From: Pseudomonas putida
GTDB taxonomy: Bacteria; Pseudomonadota; Gammaproteobacteria; Pseudomonadales; Pseudomonadaceae
Direction: 5' to 3'
Length of the DNA: 64,000 bases
Assembly (NCBI RefSeq): GCF_001636055.1
Contig: NZ_CP011789.1
Coordinates: forward strand, 558,001 to 622,000
Made by a program: the position numbers and the translations under genes. The notes below the pieces were generated by a model. The model was not told where the DNA came from. It saw only the letters and a program-made list of their open reading frames with translations, and did no database searches. Below, piece after piece: positions 45,761-54,733 of the stretch. Position 1 is the stretch's first letter; every line of letters starts with the position of its first letter.

Positions 45761-47158
45761 TCAGAACGGCAGTTGCAGGCCGGGATCGACCCGCAGCAAC
45801 TGCGTGCGGAATACAGCCTTGATACGGTCGAGTTCTGCCTCGCTGTCGGCCTCGAAGCGCAGCACCAGCACCGGTGTGGTGTTGGAGGCGCGGACCAGGC
45901 CCCAGCCGTGTGGGTAGTCGACCCGTACACCGTCGATGGTGGTCAGGTTGGCTTCGCCCCAGTCGGCGTCGCGTTGCAGTGCATCAATGATGCTGAATTT
46001 ACTCTCGTCGGTCACATCGATGTTGATTTCCGGTGTGGAAATATCGTTCGGGAACGCGGCGAACAGGCTTTCGGCATCCTGGTCGGCCTTGCTGAGGATT
46101 TCCAGCAGGCGTGCGGCACTGTAGATACCGTCGTCGAAACCGTACCAGCGTTCCTTGATGAAGATGTGTCCGCTCATCTCGCCGGCCAGCAGCGAGCCGG
46201 TCAGTTTCATCTTCTTCTTGATCAACGAATGACCGGTCTTCCACATCAGGGCGCGGCCGCCGTGCTGTTCGATCAGTGGAGTCAGGCGACGGGTGCATTT
46301 GACGTCGAAGATGATCTCGGCGCCGGGGTTGCGCGACAGCACGTCCTGGGCGAAGAGCATCAGCAGGCGATCGGGGTAGACGATGCTGCCGGTGTTGGTG
46401 ACCACGCCCACGCGGTCACCGTCGCCGTCGAAGGCCAGGCCGATGTCGGCGCCGGTTTCCCTGACCTTGGCGATCAGGTCTTCGAGGTTCTCCGGCTTGC
46501 CCGGGTCCGGGTGGTGGTTGGGGAAGTTGCCGTCGACCTCGCAGAACAGCGGGATCACCTCGCAGCCGAGGGCCTCGATCAGTTGCGGGGCGATCACCCC
46601 GGCGGCGCCGTTGCCGCAGTCGACCACGACCTTGAGCTTTTTCGACAGCTTCACGTCGCCGGTGATCTGCTGGTAGTAGCGCTCGAGGATCTCGACCTTT
46701 TCCACGTGGCCTTCGCCGCGCGGTACGTCGTTGGTCTTGAGGCGGGTCAGCAGGGCCTGGATCTGCTCGTTGGCGAGGGTGTCGCCGGCGATGACGATCT
46801 TGAAGCCGTTGTAGTCCGACGGGTTGTGGCTGCCGGTGAGCATCACGCCTGACGTACCGGCCAGCACATTGGCGGCGTAGTACAGCGCGGGGGTGGGCAC
46901 CAGGCCGACGTCGCTGACCTGGCAACCGGCATCGGCCAGGCCCTTGATCAGTTGCTCGACCAGCATCGGGCCGGACAGGCGGCCGTCGCGGCCCACGGAG
47001 ATCTTCGGCTCGCCCTGAGCGAGGGTCTGGGCGCCGATGGCGCGGCCGATCCAGTAGGCGGTTTCGGCGTGCAGCGTCTTGCCGACGATGCCGCGGATGT
47101 CATAGGCGCGGAAGATGCTGTCTGGCAATGCGGGTACCAGCTGGGCCATGTCGTTCAT
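45761..47158 (-). CDS. algC: Phosphomannomutase/phosphoglucomutase AlgC
   Basis: Interconverts mannose-6-P/mannose-1-P and glucose-6-P/glucose-1-P, feeding alginate, LPS and other polysaccharides. 465 residues from 47158 (MNDMAQLVPALPD); ATGs at 47173 and 47149 are alternatives. The phosphoserine loop TGSHNPSDYNG (about residue 107), the metal loop DGDGDRVG and the sugar loop GEMSGHIF are all present, and the phosphate-binding RASNTTP is near the end. In P. aeruginosa its translation is repressed by ErsA, which is also encoded in this window. Confidence 0.97.
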   Translation of the reverse strand: MNDMAQLVPALPDSIFRAYDIRGIVGKTLHAETAYWIGRAIGAQTLAQGEPKISVGRDGRLSGPMLVEQLIKGLADAGCQVSDVGLVPTPALYYAANVLAGTSGVMLTGSHNPSDYNGFKIVIAGDTLANEQIQALLTRLKTNDVPRGEGHVEKVEILERYYQQITGDVKLSKKLKVVVDCGNGAAGVIAPQLIEALGCEVIPLFCEVDGNFPNHHPDPGKPENLEDLIAKVRETGADIGLAFDGDGDRVGVVTNTGSIVYPDRLLMLFAQDVLSRNPGAEIIFDVKCTRRLTPLIEQHGGRALMWKTGHSLIKKKMKLTGSLLAGEMSGHIFIKERWYGFDDGIYSAARLLEILSKADQDAESLFAAFPNDISTPEINIDVTDESKFSIIDALQRDADWGEANLTTIDGVRVDYPHGWGLVRASNTTPVLVLRFEADSEAELDRIKAVFRTQLLRVDPGLQLPF

Positions 47159-47261
47159 CTCTGGGGACTCCAAGGGTCAAAGGCTTCTGGGTAAGCGCAA
47201 ACTGAACGCTTGGACGGTAGATAGCCCCGAGAGTTCGCCGTCCATGGCCCCGACGGTCGGC

Positions 47262-47717
47262 TCAGCGGGTCCCGGAATGACCGAAACCGCCGCTGCCACG
47301 CTGGGTTTCGTCGAAGGCTTCGACGATGTCGAAATGCGCCTGCACCACCGGTACCAGGATCAGCTGGGCGATGCGCTCGCCGATGCTGATGGTGAACGGC
47401 GTGTTGCCGCGGTTCCAGCACGAGACCATGAGCTCGCCCTGGTAGTCCGAGTCGATCAGGCCGACCAGGTTGCCCAGCACTACGCCGTGCTTATGACCAA
47501 GGCCCGAGCGCGGCAGGATCATCGCTGCCAGGCCTGGATCGCCGATGTAGATCGACAGGCCGGTGGGGATCAGCAGGGTCTGTCCCGGCTCGAGGACGGT
47601 GTCTTCCTTGAGCAGGGCGCGCAGGTCCAGGCCAGCGGAGCCGGGGGTGGCGTATTGCGGCAGGGGGAATTCGGTACCCAGGCGTGGGTCGAGGATCTTG
47701 GCTTGAAGAGCGTGCAT
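47262..47717 (-). CDS. dut: dUTP diphosphatase
   Basis: Hydrolyses dUTP to dUMP, keeping uracil out of DNA and supplying thymidylate synthesis. 151 residues with trimeric dUTPase motifs: [28 protein letters not shown] and the C-terminal arm [10 protein letters not shown]. Five bases after coaBC in the same direction. Confidence 0.98.
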   Translation of the reverse strand: MHALQAKILDPRLGTEFPLPQYATPGSAGLDLRALLKEDTVLEPGQTLLIPTGLSIYIGDPGLAAMILPRSGLGHKHGVVLGNLVGLIDSDYQGELMVSCWNRGNTPFTISIGERIAQLILVPVVQAHFDIVEAFDETQRGSGGFGHSGTR

Positions 47718-47722
47718 GGAAC

Positions 47723-48934
47723 TTATTGAACCTGATTGAGCCGTTCGGCGATGAAGGCGACCAGTTGCCGGGCGATCTTGCCCTTGCTGGTCTGCGCGAA
47801 GAGGGTCTGGTGCTGCTGGCGGTCGATTACGGTCAGGGCGTTTTCCTCGCTGTTGAAGCCGATGCTGGGGTTGGCCACATCATTGGCGACGATCAGGTCG
47901 AGGTTCTTGTCCTTGAGCTTGCGCGTTGCGTAATCGAGCAGGTGCTCGGTCTCGGCTGCGAAACCGACGCTGAACGGGCGGTCAGCACGGCCAGCGAGGG
48001 TGGCAAGGATATCCGGATTGCGCACCATCTGCAGCAGCATGCCGTCGCCGGTCGTAGGGTCTTTCTTGAGCTTTTGCGGGGCGACCACCTCGGGACGGTA
48101 GTCCGCGACTGCTGCCGAGGCGATGAACAGGTCGCACGGCATGGCTGCTTCACAGGCCGCGAGCATGTCCCGCGCGCTCACCACGTCGATGCGGTTGACC
48201 CGGTCGGGGGTCTGCAGGTGCACGGGGCCGGTGACGAGGGTCACCCGGGCCCCGGCTTCGGCGGCCGCTTCGGCCAGGGCAAAGCCCATCTTCCCGGAAC
48301 TATGATTGGTGATGTAGCGCACCGGATCGATGTTTTCCTGGGTCGGGCCGGCGGTGATCAGCACGTGCTTGCCGGTCAGGGCCTGGCGCTTGAAGCTCTC
48401 GGCGGCGCACCAGGCAAGGTCGGTGGCTTCGAGCATGCGGCCCAGGCCGACGTCGCCACAGGCCTGGCTGCCGGAGGCCGGGCCGAATACCTGGATGCCA
48501 CGGCGCTTGAGCAGCTCGAGGTTGTCCTGGGTGGCCGGGTCGCGCCACATGGCCTGGTTCATGGCCGGGGCGACGGCGACGGTGGCGTCGGTGGCCAGCA
48601 CCAGTGTGGTCAGCAGGTCATCGGCCATGCCCTGGGCCATGCGCGCCATCAGGTCGGCGGTGGCCGGGGCGATCAGCACCAGGTCGGCCCACTTGGCCAG
48701 TTCGATATGACCCATGGCAGCCTCGGCGGCAGGGTCGAGCAGGTCCATGTGCACCGGGTGGCCGGAGAGCGCCTGCAGGGTCAGCGGAGTGATGAACTCG
48801 GCGCCGCCGCGGGTCATGACGACACGCACCTGCGCGCCGTGTTCCAGGAGTCGGCGAATCAGCTCGGCGCTCTTGTAGGCGGCAATGCCGCCACCCACGC
48901 CGAGAACGATGCGCTTGCGATACAGCCGCTGCAT
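47723..48934 (-). CDS. coaBC: Bifunctional phosphopantothenoylcysteine decarboxylase/synthetase CoaBC
   Basis: Two steps of coenzyme A synthesis. 403 residues from the ATG at 48934 ([25 protein letters not shown]). N-terminal FMN-dependent decarboxylase has the substrate-clamp and active-site segments APAMNQAMW and [14 protein letters not shown]-terminal synthetase begins at about residue 185 with [22 protein letters not shown] (written here in parts: [10 protein letters not shown] and DPVRYITN) and AAVADYRP. First gene of the coaBC-dut unit, divergent from radC. Confidence 0.97.
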   Translation of the reverse strand: MQRLYRKRIVLGVGGGIAAYKSAELIRRLLEHGAQVRVVMTRGGAEFITPLTLQALSGHPVHMDLLDPAAEAAMGHIELAKWADLVLIAPATADLMARMAQGMADDLLTTLVLATDATVAVAPAMNQAMWRDPATQDNLELLKRRGIQVFGPASGSQACGDVGLGRMLEATDLAWCAAESFKRQALTGKHVLITAGPTQENIDPVRYITNHSSGKMGFALAEAAAEAGARVTLVTGPVHLQTPDRVNRIDVVSARDMLAACEAAMPCDLFIASAAVADYRPEVVAPQKLKKDPTTGDGMLLQMVRNPDILATLAGRADRPFSVGFAAETEHLLDYATRKLKDKNLDLIVANDVANPSIGFNSEENALTVIDRQQHQTLFAQTSKGKIARQLVAFIAERLNQVQ

Positions 48935-49063
48935 AGGCTTGCCTTTTTCCAGTGAAAGCGGGCGGCGACGTTTGAAATTGCCTGCGGCAGAACGTCGCAT
49001 TTAACGAGGCGAAATAGATTAACACAGGGCTTGAAGGCGCCGCAGTACAACGCAAGGAGGGGT

Positions 49064-49744
49064 ATGAACATCAGGGAATGGCCGCTGGACGAGCGGCCGA
49101 GGGAGAAGTTGCTGGCGCGTGGGGCGCAGGTGCTGTCGGATGGGGAGTTGTTGGCAGTGCTGTTGGGCTCTGGCGTTGCCGGGCGCAACGTGGTCGACCT
49201 GGCGCGCAGCCTGCTCAAGCGCTTTGGCGGGTTGCGGGTGTTTCTCGAGGCCGACCGCGCCGCGCTGCTGCGCGAGCCGGGCATCGGGCCGGTGAAGTAC
49301 GCGCAATTGCAGGCACTGCTGGAGATCGGACGACGCTACCTGGACGAAACCATCGAACGCGCGCCGGCGCTGGAAAGCCCTGCTGCGGTGCGGCGCTACC
49401 TGAAGTCGATGCTGCGTCATGAGCGCTGCGAGGTGTTCGGCTGCCTGTTCCTGGACACCCGGCACCGGCCCGTGGCGTTCGAGATCCTGTTTCGCGGCAC
49501 GATAGACCGGGCGAGCATCTATCCGCGTGAGGTGGTGCGCCGGTCGCTGCTGCATAACGCGGCGGCGTTGATCATCTGTCACAACCACCCGTCGGGCAAC
49601 AGCGCGCCGAGCCAGGACGATGTCCACCTGACGCGCACGTTGAAGCAGGCGCTGGCGCTGATCGACGTGCGTGTGCTCGATCACGTGATCGTAGGCGATG
49701 GCGAGCCGTTGTCGATGGTGGAACAGGGTTGGATCGGGGCGTAG
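49064..49744 (+). CDS. radC: RadC/UPF0758-family JAMM protein
   Basis: A 226-residue protein with an N-terminal helix-hairpin-helix region ([14 protein letters not shown]) and a C-terminal JAMM/MPN+ metal domain (HNHPSG-x5-SQDD, about residues 173-186). AAGGAGGGG precedes the ATG at 49064. The family name comes from an E. coli mutation later reassigned to recG; no repair role is established. Confidence 0.95.
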   Translation: MNIREWPLDERPREKLLARGAQVLSDGELLAVLLGSGVAGRNVVDLARSLLKRFGGLRVFLEADRAALLREPGIGPVKYAQLQALLEIGRRYLDETIERAPALESPAAVRRYLKSMLRHERCEVFGCLFLDTRHRPVAFEILFRGTIDRASIYPREVVRRSLLHNAAALIICHNHPSGNSAPSQDDVHLTRTLKQALALIDVRVLDHVIVGDGEPLSMVEQGWIGA

Positions 49745-49756
49745 TGGAGGCAGTGC

Positions 49757-49795
49757 CGGCCTTTTCGCGGGTAAATCGCAGCGGCGAAAAGGCCG
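49757..49795. repeat. REP-like hairpin, family B, between convergent genes
   Basis: Perfect 12-bp arms CGGCCTTTTCGC and GCGAAAAGGCCG enclose GGGTAAATCGCAGCG. Placed between the ends of radC and the peptide-binding gene, it could terminate both. Confidence 0.8.
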
Positions 49796-49809
49796 ACACC
49801 GAATGCCAG

Positions 49810-51399
49810 TCAGCGCTCCACCGACACCTTGCTGAAGTCCACCCGCCCGAATGGGCTCACCTGATAGCCCTCGACGCCCTTGCTCAGCAGGGTCGAGGCG
49901 GTCGGGTGCGCCAACGGCAGCCACAGCGCCTGTTGTTGGATCAGCGTCTGCGCCTGCTGGTACAGGCGGCTGCGCACGCTCTGGTCGTTGGTGGTGCGTC
50001 CGGCGTTGATCAACTGGTCGAGACGGCTGTCGCAAAAACGCGCGAAGTTGGTCCCGGACTTGACCGCCGCGCACGAGAATTGCGGGCTGAGGAAGTTGTC
50101 CGGGTCGCCGTTGTCGCCCGCCCAGCCCATGAACAGCAGGTCATGTTCACCGGCCTTCGCCCGGCGGATCAGCTCGCCCCACTCGATCACACGGATCTCG
50201 GCTTTGATGCCGATTTTCGCCAGGTCGGCCTGGAGCATTTGTGCGCCGAGGCTAGGGTTGGGGTTGAGCAGGCTGCCCGACGGCCGGGTCCAGATCGTGG
50301 TGCTGAAGCCGTCGGCCAGGCCGGCCTTGGTCAGCAACGCCTTGGCCTTCTTCAGGTCCAGCGCGTAGCCGGGCAGGTCCTTGGCGTAACTCCAGGTATT
50401 GGGCGGGTAGGGGCCGTTGGCGGCGATGGCGGTGTCATCGAACACGGCCTTGAGGTAGGCCGGTTTGTCGAAGGCGAGGTTGATCGCCTGGCGCACTTCG
50501 GGTTTGTCCAGCGGCGGGTGCTCGCTGTTGATGGCCACGAAGGCGGTCATGAAGGCCGGGGTGGAGGCTACCTTCAGCTTGTCGTTCTTCGCGGCTTCGG
50601 CGATGTCCAGCGGCTTGGGCGACAGGGCTACCTGGCATTCGTTGCGCTTGAGCTTCTGCAGGCGCACGTTCGGGTCGGTGGTGATGGCGAACACCAGCGG
50701 GTCGACCGCAGGCTTGCCGCCGAAGTAGTCGGGGTTGGCGCGATAACGCACCAGGGCGTCCTTCTGGAAGCGCTGGAAGACGAACGGGCCGGTGCCGATG
50801 GGCTGGCTATTGAGCTTCTCGGGCGTGCCGGCCTTGAGCAGCTTGTCGGCATACTCGGCCGAGTAGATCGAGGCGAAGCCCATGCTCAGGGTGGCCAGGA
50901 AGGTCGCGTCCGGATGGGTGAGGGTAAAGCGCACGCTCTGTGGATCGGGCGCCTCGATCGACTTGATCAGGTTGCCCAACTGCAGCGACTGGGCGTGCGG
51001 ATAACCGCCGGGTGCGGTCTTGTGCCAGGCATGGGCGGGGTAGAGCATGCGCTGGAAGCTGAACAACACGTCGTCGGCGTCCAGTTCGCGGGTCGGCTTG
51101 AAGTAGTCGGTGCTGTGGAATTTCACGCCGCCGCGCAACGTGAAGTCATAGACCAGGCCGTCTTTGGAGACCGTCCAGCTTTGTGCAAGGCTCGGCACCA
51201 CCTTGCCCTGGGCCGCGTCGAACTCGACCAGGCGGTTCATCAGCACGTCGGCCGAGGCGTTGGTAGTGGTCAGCGAGTTGTACTGAACCACGTCGAAACC
51301 TTCCGGGCTGGCCTCGGTGCACACCGACAGCGGAGCTGCCTGGGCGATGCCTGCGGCGAGCAGGGAAGTGAATAGAACGGAAAGGGCGGCGACGCGCAT
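49810..51399 (-). CDS. Peptide ABC transporter substrate-binding protein (DppA family)
   Basis: A 529-residue periplasmic binding protein of the SBP_bac_5 family. Signal peptide MRVAALSVLFTSLLAAGIAQA; core signatures NRLVEFDA, WTVSKDGLVYDFTLR, DADDVLFSFQRML and PIGTGPFVF. The region MGWAGDNGDPDNFLSP is as in dipeptide-binding DppA. No permease or ATPase gene is adjacent, so it must share a transporter encoded elsewhere, as several DppA paralogues do in P. aeruginosa (DppA5 by position, from memory). Ligand specificity cannot be read from sequence. Confidence 0.92.
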   Translation of the reverse strand: MRVAALSVLFTSLLAAGIAQAAPLSVCTEASPEGFDVVQYNSLTTTNASADVLMNRLVEFDAAQGKVVPSLAQSWTVSKDGLVYDFTLRGGVKFHSTDYFKPTRELDADDVLFSFQRMLYPAHAWHKTAPGGYPHAQSLQLGNLIKSIEAPDPQSVRFTLTHPDATFLATLSMGFASIYSAEYADKLLKAGTPEKLNSQPIGTGPFVFQRFQKDALVRYRANPDYFGGKPAVDPLVFAITTDPNVRLQKLKRNECQVALSPKPLDIAEAAKNDKLKVASTPAFMTAFVAINSEHPPLDKPEVRQAINLAFDKPAYLKAVFDDTAIAANGPYPPNTWSYAKDLPGYALDLKKAKALLTKAGLADGFSTTIWTRPSGSLLNPNPSLGAQMLQADLAKIGIKAEIRVIEWGELIRRAKAGEHDLLFMGWAGDNGDPDNFLSPQFSCAAVKSGTNFARFCDSRLDQLINAGRTTNDQSVRSRLYQQAQTLIQQQALWLPLAHPTASTLLSKGVEGYQVSPFGRVDFSKVSVER

Positions 51400-51590
51400 G
51401 GTGGATCCTCGGCTGGTCAGGGGCCCATCTGCCAGTGCAGTCTGGAGGCGGAAACGTCCTACCCTAGTGCGCCAGTCGGGAAATGACCACCTGATTTTTA
51501 TGCTGCGCGGCGACGAGCGGTCGACAGTGCGCGGGCCTTGTCGCTATGCTGGCCGGGCGCGATCGGCCCGATCGGAATGTGCATCTTCTG

Positions 51591-51619
51591 TTGTTGTGGC
51601 CGACCCTTTCTGGTATAAA
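51591..51619 (+). promoter_or_regulatory. Sigma-70 promoter of rpmB-rpmG
   Basis: TTGTTG (51591-51596), 17-base spacer, TATAAA (51614-51619). Start expected near 51627. The stretch 51400-51590 holds only the 5' side of the divergent peptide-binding gene, with nothing else I can name. Confidence 0.65.
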
Positions 51620-51626
51620 GCAGCGC

Positions 51627-51767
51627 TCTTTTCTAGGGGCTCGGTCTGTCGCTCATCTGAGCCGGTTCGATAAGACCCCCGGAAACACGGCGCCTTGGCG
51701 CCATAGACTGAGAGATTAAGCGGCCAACCCATGCCGGGTTGGGCATGTGGTTTTAGAGGGCTGAGGC
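51627..51767 (+). promoter_or_regulatory. Structured leader of the rpmB-rpmG mRNA
   Basis: About 140 untranslated bases with two evident hairpins: GGCGCC-TT-GGCGCC (51689-51702) and CCAACCC-ATGCC-GGGTTGG (51724-51742), the second about 25 bases before the rpmB start. Ribosomal-protein operons are often autoregulated through such leaders; this one is a candidate, not a recognised family. Confidence 0.45.
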
Positions 51768-52004
51768 ATGTCGAGAGTCTGTCAAGTTACCGGTAAGGGT
51801 CCGGTAACCGGGAACAACATTTCCCACGCAAACAACAAAACCCGTCGTCGTTTCCTGCCGAACCTGCAGCACCACCGTTTCTGGGTTGAATCCGAGAATC
51901 GTTTCGTGCGTCTGCGCGTTTCCGCCAAAGGCATGCGTATCATCGACAAGCGCGGCATCGATGCCGTTCTGGTCGACATCCGTAAAGCTGGCGCCAAGGT
52001 TTAA
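51768..52004 (+). CDS. rpmB: 50S ribosomal protein L28
   Basis: 78-residue large-subunit protein, starting [17 protein letters not shown] and containing the family's [11 protein letters not shown] segment. No zinc-binding CXXC pairs are present (only one Cys), so it is the zinc-independent form. Cotranscribed with rpmG. Confidence 0.98.
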   Translation: MSRVCQVTGKGPVTGNNISHANNKTRRRFLPNLQHHRFWVESENRFVRLRVSAKGMRIIDKRGIDAVLVDIRKAGAKV

Positions 52005-52015
52005 GGGAGAACATC

Positions 52016-52171
52016 ATGCGTGAATTGATCCGTCTGGTTTCGAGTGCCGGTACCGGCCACTTCTACACCACCGACAAGAACAAGCGCACCACTCCGGACA
52101 AGATCGAGATCAAGAAATACGATCCGGTCGTCCGCAAGCACGTGGTGTACAAGGAAGCCAAGATCAAGTAA
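52016..52171 (+). CDS. rpmG: 50S ribosomal protein L33
   Basis: 51-residue large-subunit protein ([20 protein letters not shown] at the start, ending EAKIK), 11 bases after rpmB with AAGGGAGAA upstream. It lacks the CXXC pairs of the zinc-binding L33 type. Too short for many gene callers' length cut-offs. Confidence 0.97.
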   Translation: MRELIRLVSSAGTGHFYTTDKNKRTTPDKIEIKKYDPVVRKHVVYKEAKIK

Positions 52172-52184
52172 TTGATCGGCAACC

Positions 52185-52220
52185 AAAAAAACCCGCAACC
52201 GAAAGGAAGCGGGTTTTTTT
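52185..52220 (+). terminator. Intrinsic terminator of rpmB-rpmG
   Basis: AAAACCCGC and GCGGGTTTT form the stem, loop AACCGAAAGGAA, then a run of T residues. Confidence 0.92.
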
Positions 52221-52259
52221 ATTGCTGCCTTTTCAGGCGTAGCTTACGCGCCACAGGGT

Positions 52260-52463
52260 TCAGTAGTTGCGCAGGCCGCTTATGATGCCTTCGTCGTCTA
52301 CATCGATCCTGACCTGGTCGGACCTGTAGTCCCGCAGGTCTGCGGCGCCGGTAACAATCCGAACTGCACTCAGGCCCGTCAGCTCGAGAATGTAGGCGCC
52401 CACGCTTTCAACGTAGCGCGAACCGATGACGTGGCGTGCAGGGGCGAGGATGTCGGTAGTCAT
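52260..52463 (-). CDS. Small I78-like peptidase-inhibitor family protein
   Basis: A 67-residue protein from the ATG at 52463 (MTTDILAPARHVIGSRYV), with AAGGA seven bases upstream; a longer open frame to 52592 is less likely. The C-terminal half VRIVTGAADLRDYRSDQVRI followed by DVDDEGIISGL resembles the inhibitor I78 pattern (R-x-x-x-G-x5-DYR-x-D-R-x-x-x-x-x-D). There is no signal peptide and no cysteine, unlike most exported I78 inhibitors, so a cytoplasmic target or a different role is possible. Cotranscription with the upstream cupin gene is likely (92-base gap). Confidence 0.7.
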   Translation of the reverse strand: MTTDILAPARHVIGSRYVESVGAYILELTGLSAVRIVTGAADLRDYRSDQVRIDVDDEGIISGLRNY

Positions 52464-52555
52464 ATGCTGTTCCTTGTCGACTGTCCGGAAATGGACGCTG
52501 CCATCGTTGCAGCCTCCCGTTCGACGGATGCGGTACTTAATCCTCGCAAGCCCCG

Positions 52556-52915
52556 TTACTTCTGCTCGAACATCACATAGATCTTGCGGCACGCTTCCAG
52601 CACCTCCCAGGTGCCCTTGAAACCGGCCGGGATGACGAAGCGGTCACCGGCCCGCAGGGTCTTGGCGCCGCCATCCTGGTCGCGCAGGACCGAAACGCCC
52701 TGGACGATCTCGCAATACTCGTGCTCGGTGTAATTCACCGTCCACTGGCCGACCTCACCCTCCCAGACGCCCGCGGCGAACTGCCCGCAGGGGCTCGAAT
52801 AGTGGTTGTAAACCGCCTGGTCCGGCTCGCCCTTGAGAATTTTCTCGGCCGCCGGGCGATAGCGCTCGGCTTCGGTAAGGACCTGGGCGAAGTCGATGAT
52901 GCTGTCGATGCTCAT
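52556..52915 (-). CDS. Cupin-domain (DUF861-type) protein
   Basis: A 119-residue single-domain cupin starting at 52915 (MSIDSIIDFAQVLTEAERY). Family marks: WTVNYTEHEYCEIVQGVSVL and AGDRFVIPAGFKGTWEVLE. The region resembles ethanolamine-utilisation EutQ-like and ureidoglycolate-hydrolase-like cupins; metal ligands are only partly conserved (His in EHEYCEI). Divergent from kauB, which hints at a role in amine or polyamine catabolism, but I cannot assign a reaction. Confidence 0.82.
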   Translation of the reverse strand: MSIDSIIDFAQVLTEAERYRPAAEKILKGEPDQAVYNHYSSPCGQFAAGVWEGEVGQWTVNYTEHEYCEIVQGVSVLRDQDGGAKTLRAGDRFVIPAGFKGTWEVLEACRKIYVMFEQK

Positions 52916-52950
52916 GCTGGATACCCTGTTGTTGTTTAATAAAATGCACA

Positions 52951-52979
52951 TCAGTAGGCTTTTAAGCCATTCGTGTCAA
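52951..52979 (-). promoter_or_regulatory. Promoter of the cupin gene with palindrome in the spacer
   Basis: On the minus strand TTGACA (52974-52979) and TACTGA (52951-52956) are 17 bases apart. The spacer contains a 5-2-5 palindrome GGCTT-TT-AAGCC (52957-52968, plus strand) touching the -10, a good place for a repressor. The start would be about 28 bases before the ATG. Confidence 0.5.
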
Positions 52980-53112
52980 ATATATTGATAGTTTAACCGG
53001 CCTGGTTTAGGGTGTCGGATGCCCGTGTGCGCTTGTCGCCCGGCCAGAATTTCTGACAGTGCCCGTGAGTCCTCAATACGGGGCTGCACCTTAACAAGAG
53101 GAGGAGTTTCGT

Positions 53113-54606
53113 ATGACCACCCTGACTCGTGCGGATTGGGAACAGCGTGCCCAGCAACTGAAGATCGAAGGCCGCGCCTTCATCAACGGCGAATACACCG
53201 ACGCCGCCTCCGGCGAAACCTTCGAGTGCCTGAGCCCGGTCGACGGACGTTTCCTGGCCAAGGTTGCCAGTTGTGACCTGGCCGACGCCAACCGCGCCGT
53301 GGAAAACGCTCGCGCCACCTTCGACTCTGGCGTCTGGTCGCAACTGGCTCCTGCCAAGCGCAAGGCCAAGCTGATCCGCTTCGCCGACCTGCTGCGCAAG
53401 CATGTCGAGGAACTGGCGCTGCTGGAAACCCTGGACATGGGCAAGCCGATCGGCGACTCCTCCACCATCGATATTCCGGGCGCTGCCCAGGCCATCCACT
53501 GGACTGCCGAAGCCATCGACAAGGTCTACGACGAGGTCGCACCGACCCCGCACGACCAACTGGGCCTGGTGACCCGTGAGCCGGTAGGCGTCGTGGGTGC
53601 CATCGTTCCATGGAACTTCCCGCTGTTGATGGCCTGCTGGAAACTCGGCCCGGCGCTGGCCACCGGCAACTCGGTGGTGCTCAAGCCGTCCGAGAAGTCC
53701 CCGCTGACCGCCATCCGCATCGCCCAACTGGCCATCGAGGCCGGCATCCCGGCAGGCGTGCTGAACGTGCTGCCTGGCTATGGCCACACCGTCGGCAAGG
53801 CCCTGGCCCTGCACATGGATGTCGATACCCTGGTGTTCACCGGTTCTACCAAGATCGCCAAGCAACTGATGGTGTACGCGGGCGAATCGAACATGAAGCG
53901 CATCTGGCTGGAAGCCGGTGGCAAGAGCCCGAACATCGTCTTCGCCGACGCCCCTGACCTGCAGGCCGCCGCCGAAGCCGCTGCCAGCGCCATCGCCTTC
54001 AACCAGGGCGAGGTCTGCACCGCTGGCTCGCGTCTGCTGGTCGAGCGCTCGATCAAGGACAAGTTCCTGCCGCTGGTGGTCGAGGCCCTCAAGGCCTGGA
54101 AGCCAGGCAACCCATTGGATCCGGCCACCACGGTCGGTGCGCTGGTCGATACTCAGCAGATGAACACCGTGCTGTCGTACATCGACGCCGGTCATCAGGA
54201 CGGCGCCAAACTGCTGGCCGGTGGCAAACGCATCCTCGAAGAGACCGGCGGCACCTACGTCGAGCCGACCATCTTCGACGGCGTGACCAACGCCATGAAG
54301 ATCGCCCAGGAAGAAATCTTCGGCCCGGTGCTGTCGGTGATCGCCTTCGACACCGCCGAAGAGGCCATCGCCATCGCCAACGATACCCCGTATGGCCTGG
54401 CAGCTGGCATCTGGACCGCCGATATCTCCAAGGCGCACAAGACTGCCCGCGCCGTGCGTGCTGGCAGCGTGTGGGTCAACCAGTACGACGGCGGCGACAT
54501 GACCGCACCCTTCGGCGGCTTCAAGCAGTCGGGCAACGGCCGTGACAAGTCGCTGCATGCACTGGAGAAGTACACCGAGCTGAAGGCGACCTGGATCAAG
54601 CTGTAA
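53113..54606 (+). CDS. kauB: NAD(P)-dependent aldehyde dehydrogenase (KauB/PuuC type)
   Basis: Oxidises aldehydes from polyamine and amine breakdown, such as 4-guanidinobutyraldehyde or gamma-glutamyl-aminobutyraldehyde, to acids. 497 residues; NAD site with FTGSTKIAKQL, general base Glu in LEAGGKSPNIV (about 267) and catalytic Cys in NQGEVCTAGSRL (about 301). Preceded by AAGAGGAGG. The position beside an FAD-dependent polyamine-type oxidase and the dad genes matches P. aeruginosa kauB (PA5312), on which the substrate inference rests. Confidence 0.92.
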   Translation: MTTLTRADWEQRAQQLKIEGRAFINGEYTDAASGETFECLSPVDGRFLAKVASCDLADANRAVENARATFDSGVWSQLAPAKRKAKLIRFADLLRKHVEELALLETLDMGKPIGDSSTIDIPGAAQAIHWTAEAIDKVYDEVAPTPHDQLGLVTREPVGVVGAIVPWNFPLLMACWKLGPALATGNSVVLKPSEKSPLTAIRIAQLAIEAGIPAGVLNVLPGYGHTVGKALALHMDVDTLVFTGSTKIAKQLMVYAGESNMKRIWLEAGGKSPNIVFADAPDLQAAAEAAASAIAFNQGEVCTAGSRLLVERSIKDKFLPLVVEALKAWKPGNPLDPATTVGALVDTQQMNTVLSYIDAGHQDGAKLLAGGKRILEETGGTYVEPTIFDGVTNAMKIAQEEIFGPVLSVIAFDTAEEAIAIANDTPYGLAAGIWTADISKAHKTARAVRAGSVWVNQYDGGDMTAPFGGFKQSGNGRDKSLHALEKYTELKATWIKL

Positions 54607-54619
54607 ACCGGTAGTCTTC

Positions 54620-54701
54620 TTCGCGGGCAAGCCCGCTCCCACAGGCCCAGCGCCGTCCTTGCGAGCGGCGGCGTACCTGTGGGAGCGGGCTTGCCCGCGA
54701 A
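54620..54701. repeat. REP doublet, family A
   Basis: TTCGCGGGCAAGCCCGCTCC and its inverse GGGAGCGGGCTTGCCCGCGA, both canonical, are separated by about 36 bases that contain a further short GC-rich stretch. Lies between kauB and the MFS gene, which run in the same direction. Confidence 0.9.
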
Positions 54702-54733
54702 TGGGCCTGAACAAATTTACCTGGGGGTCTGCA

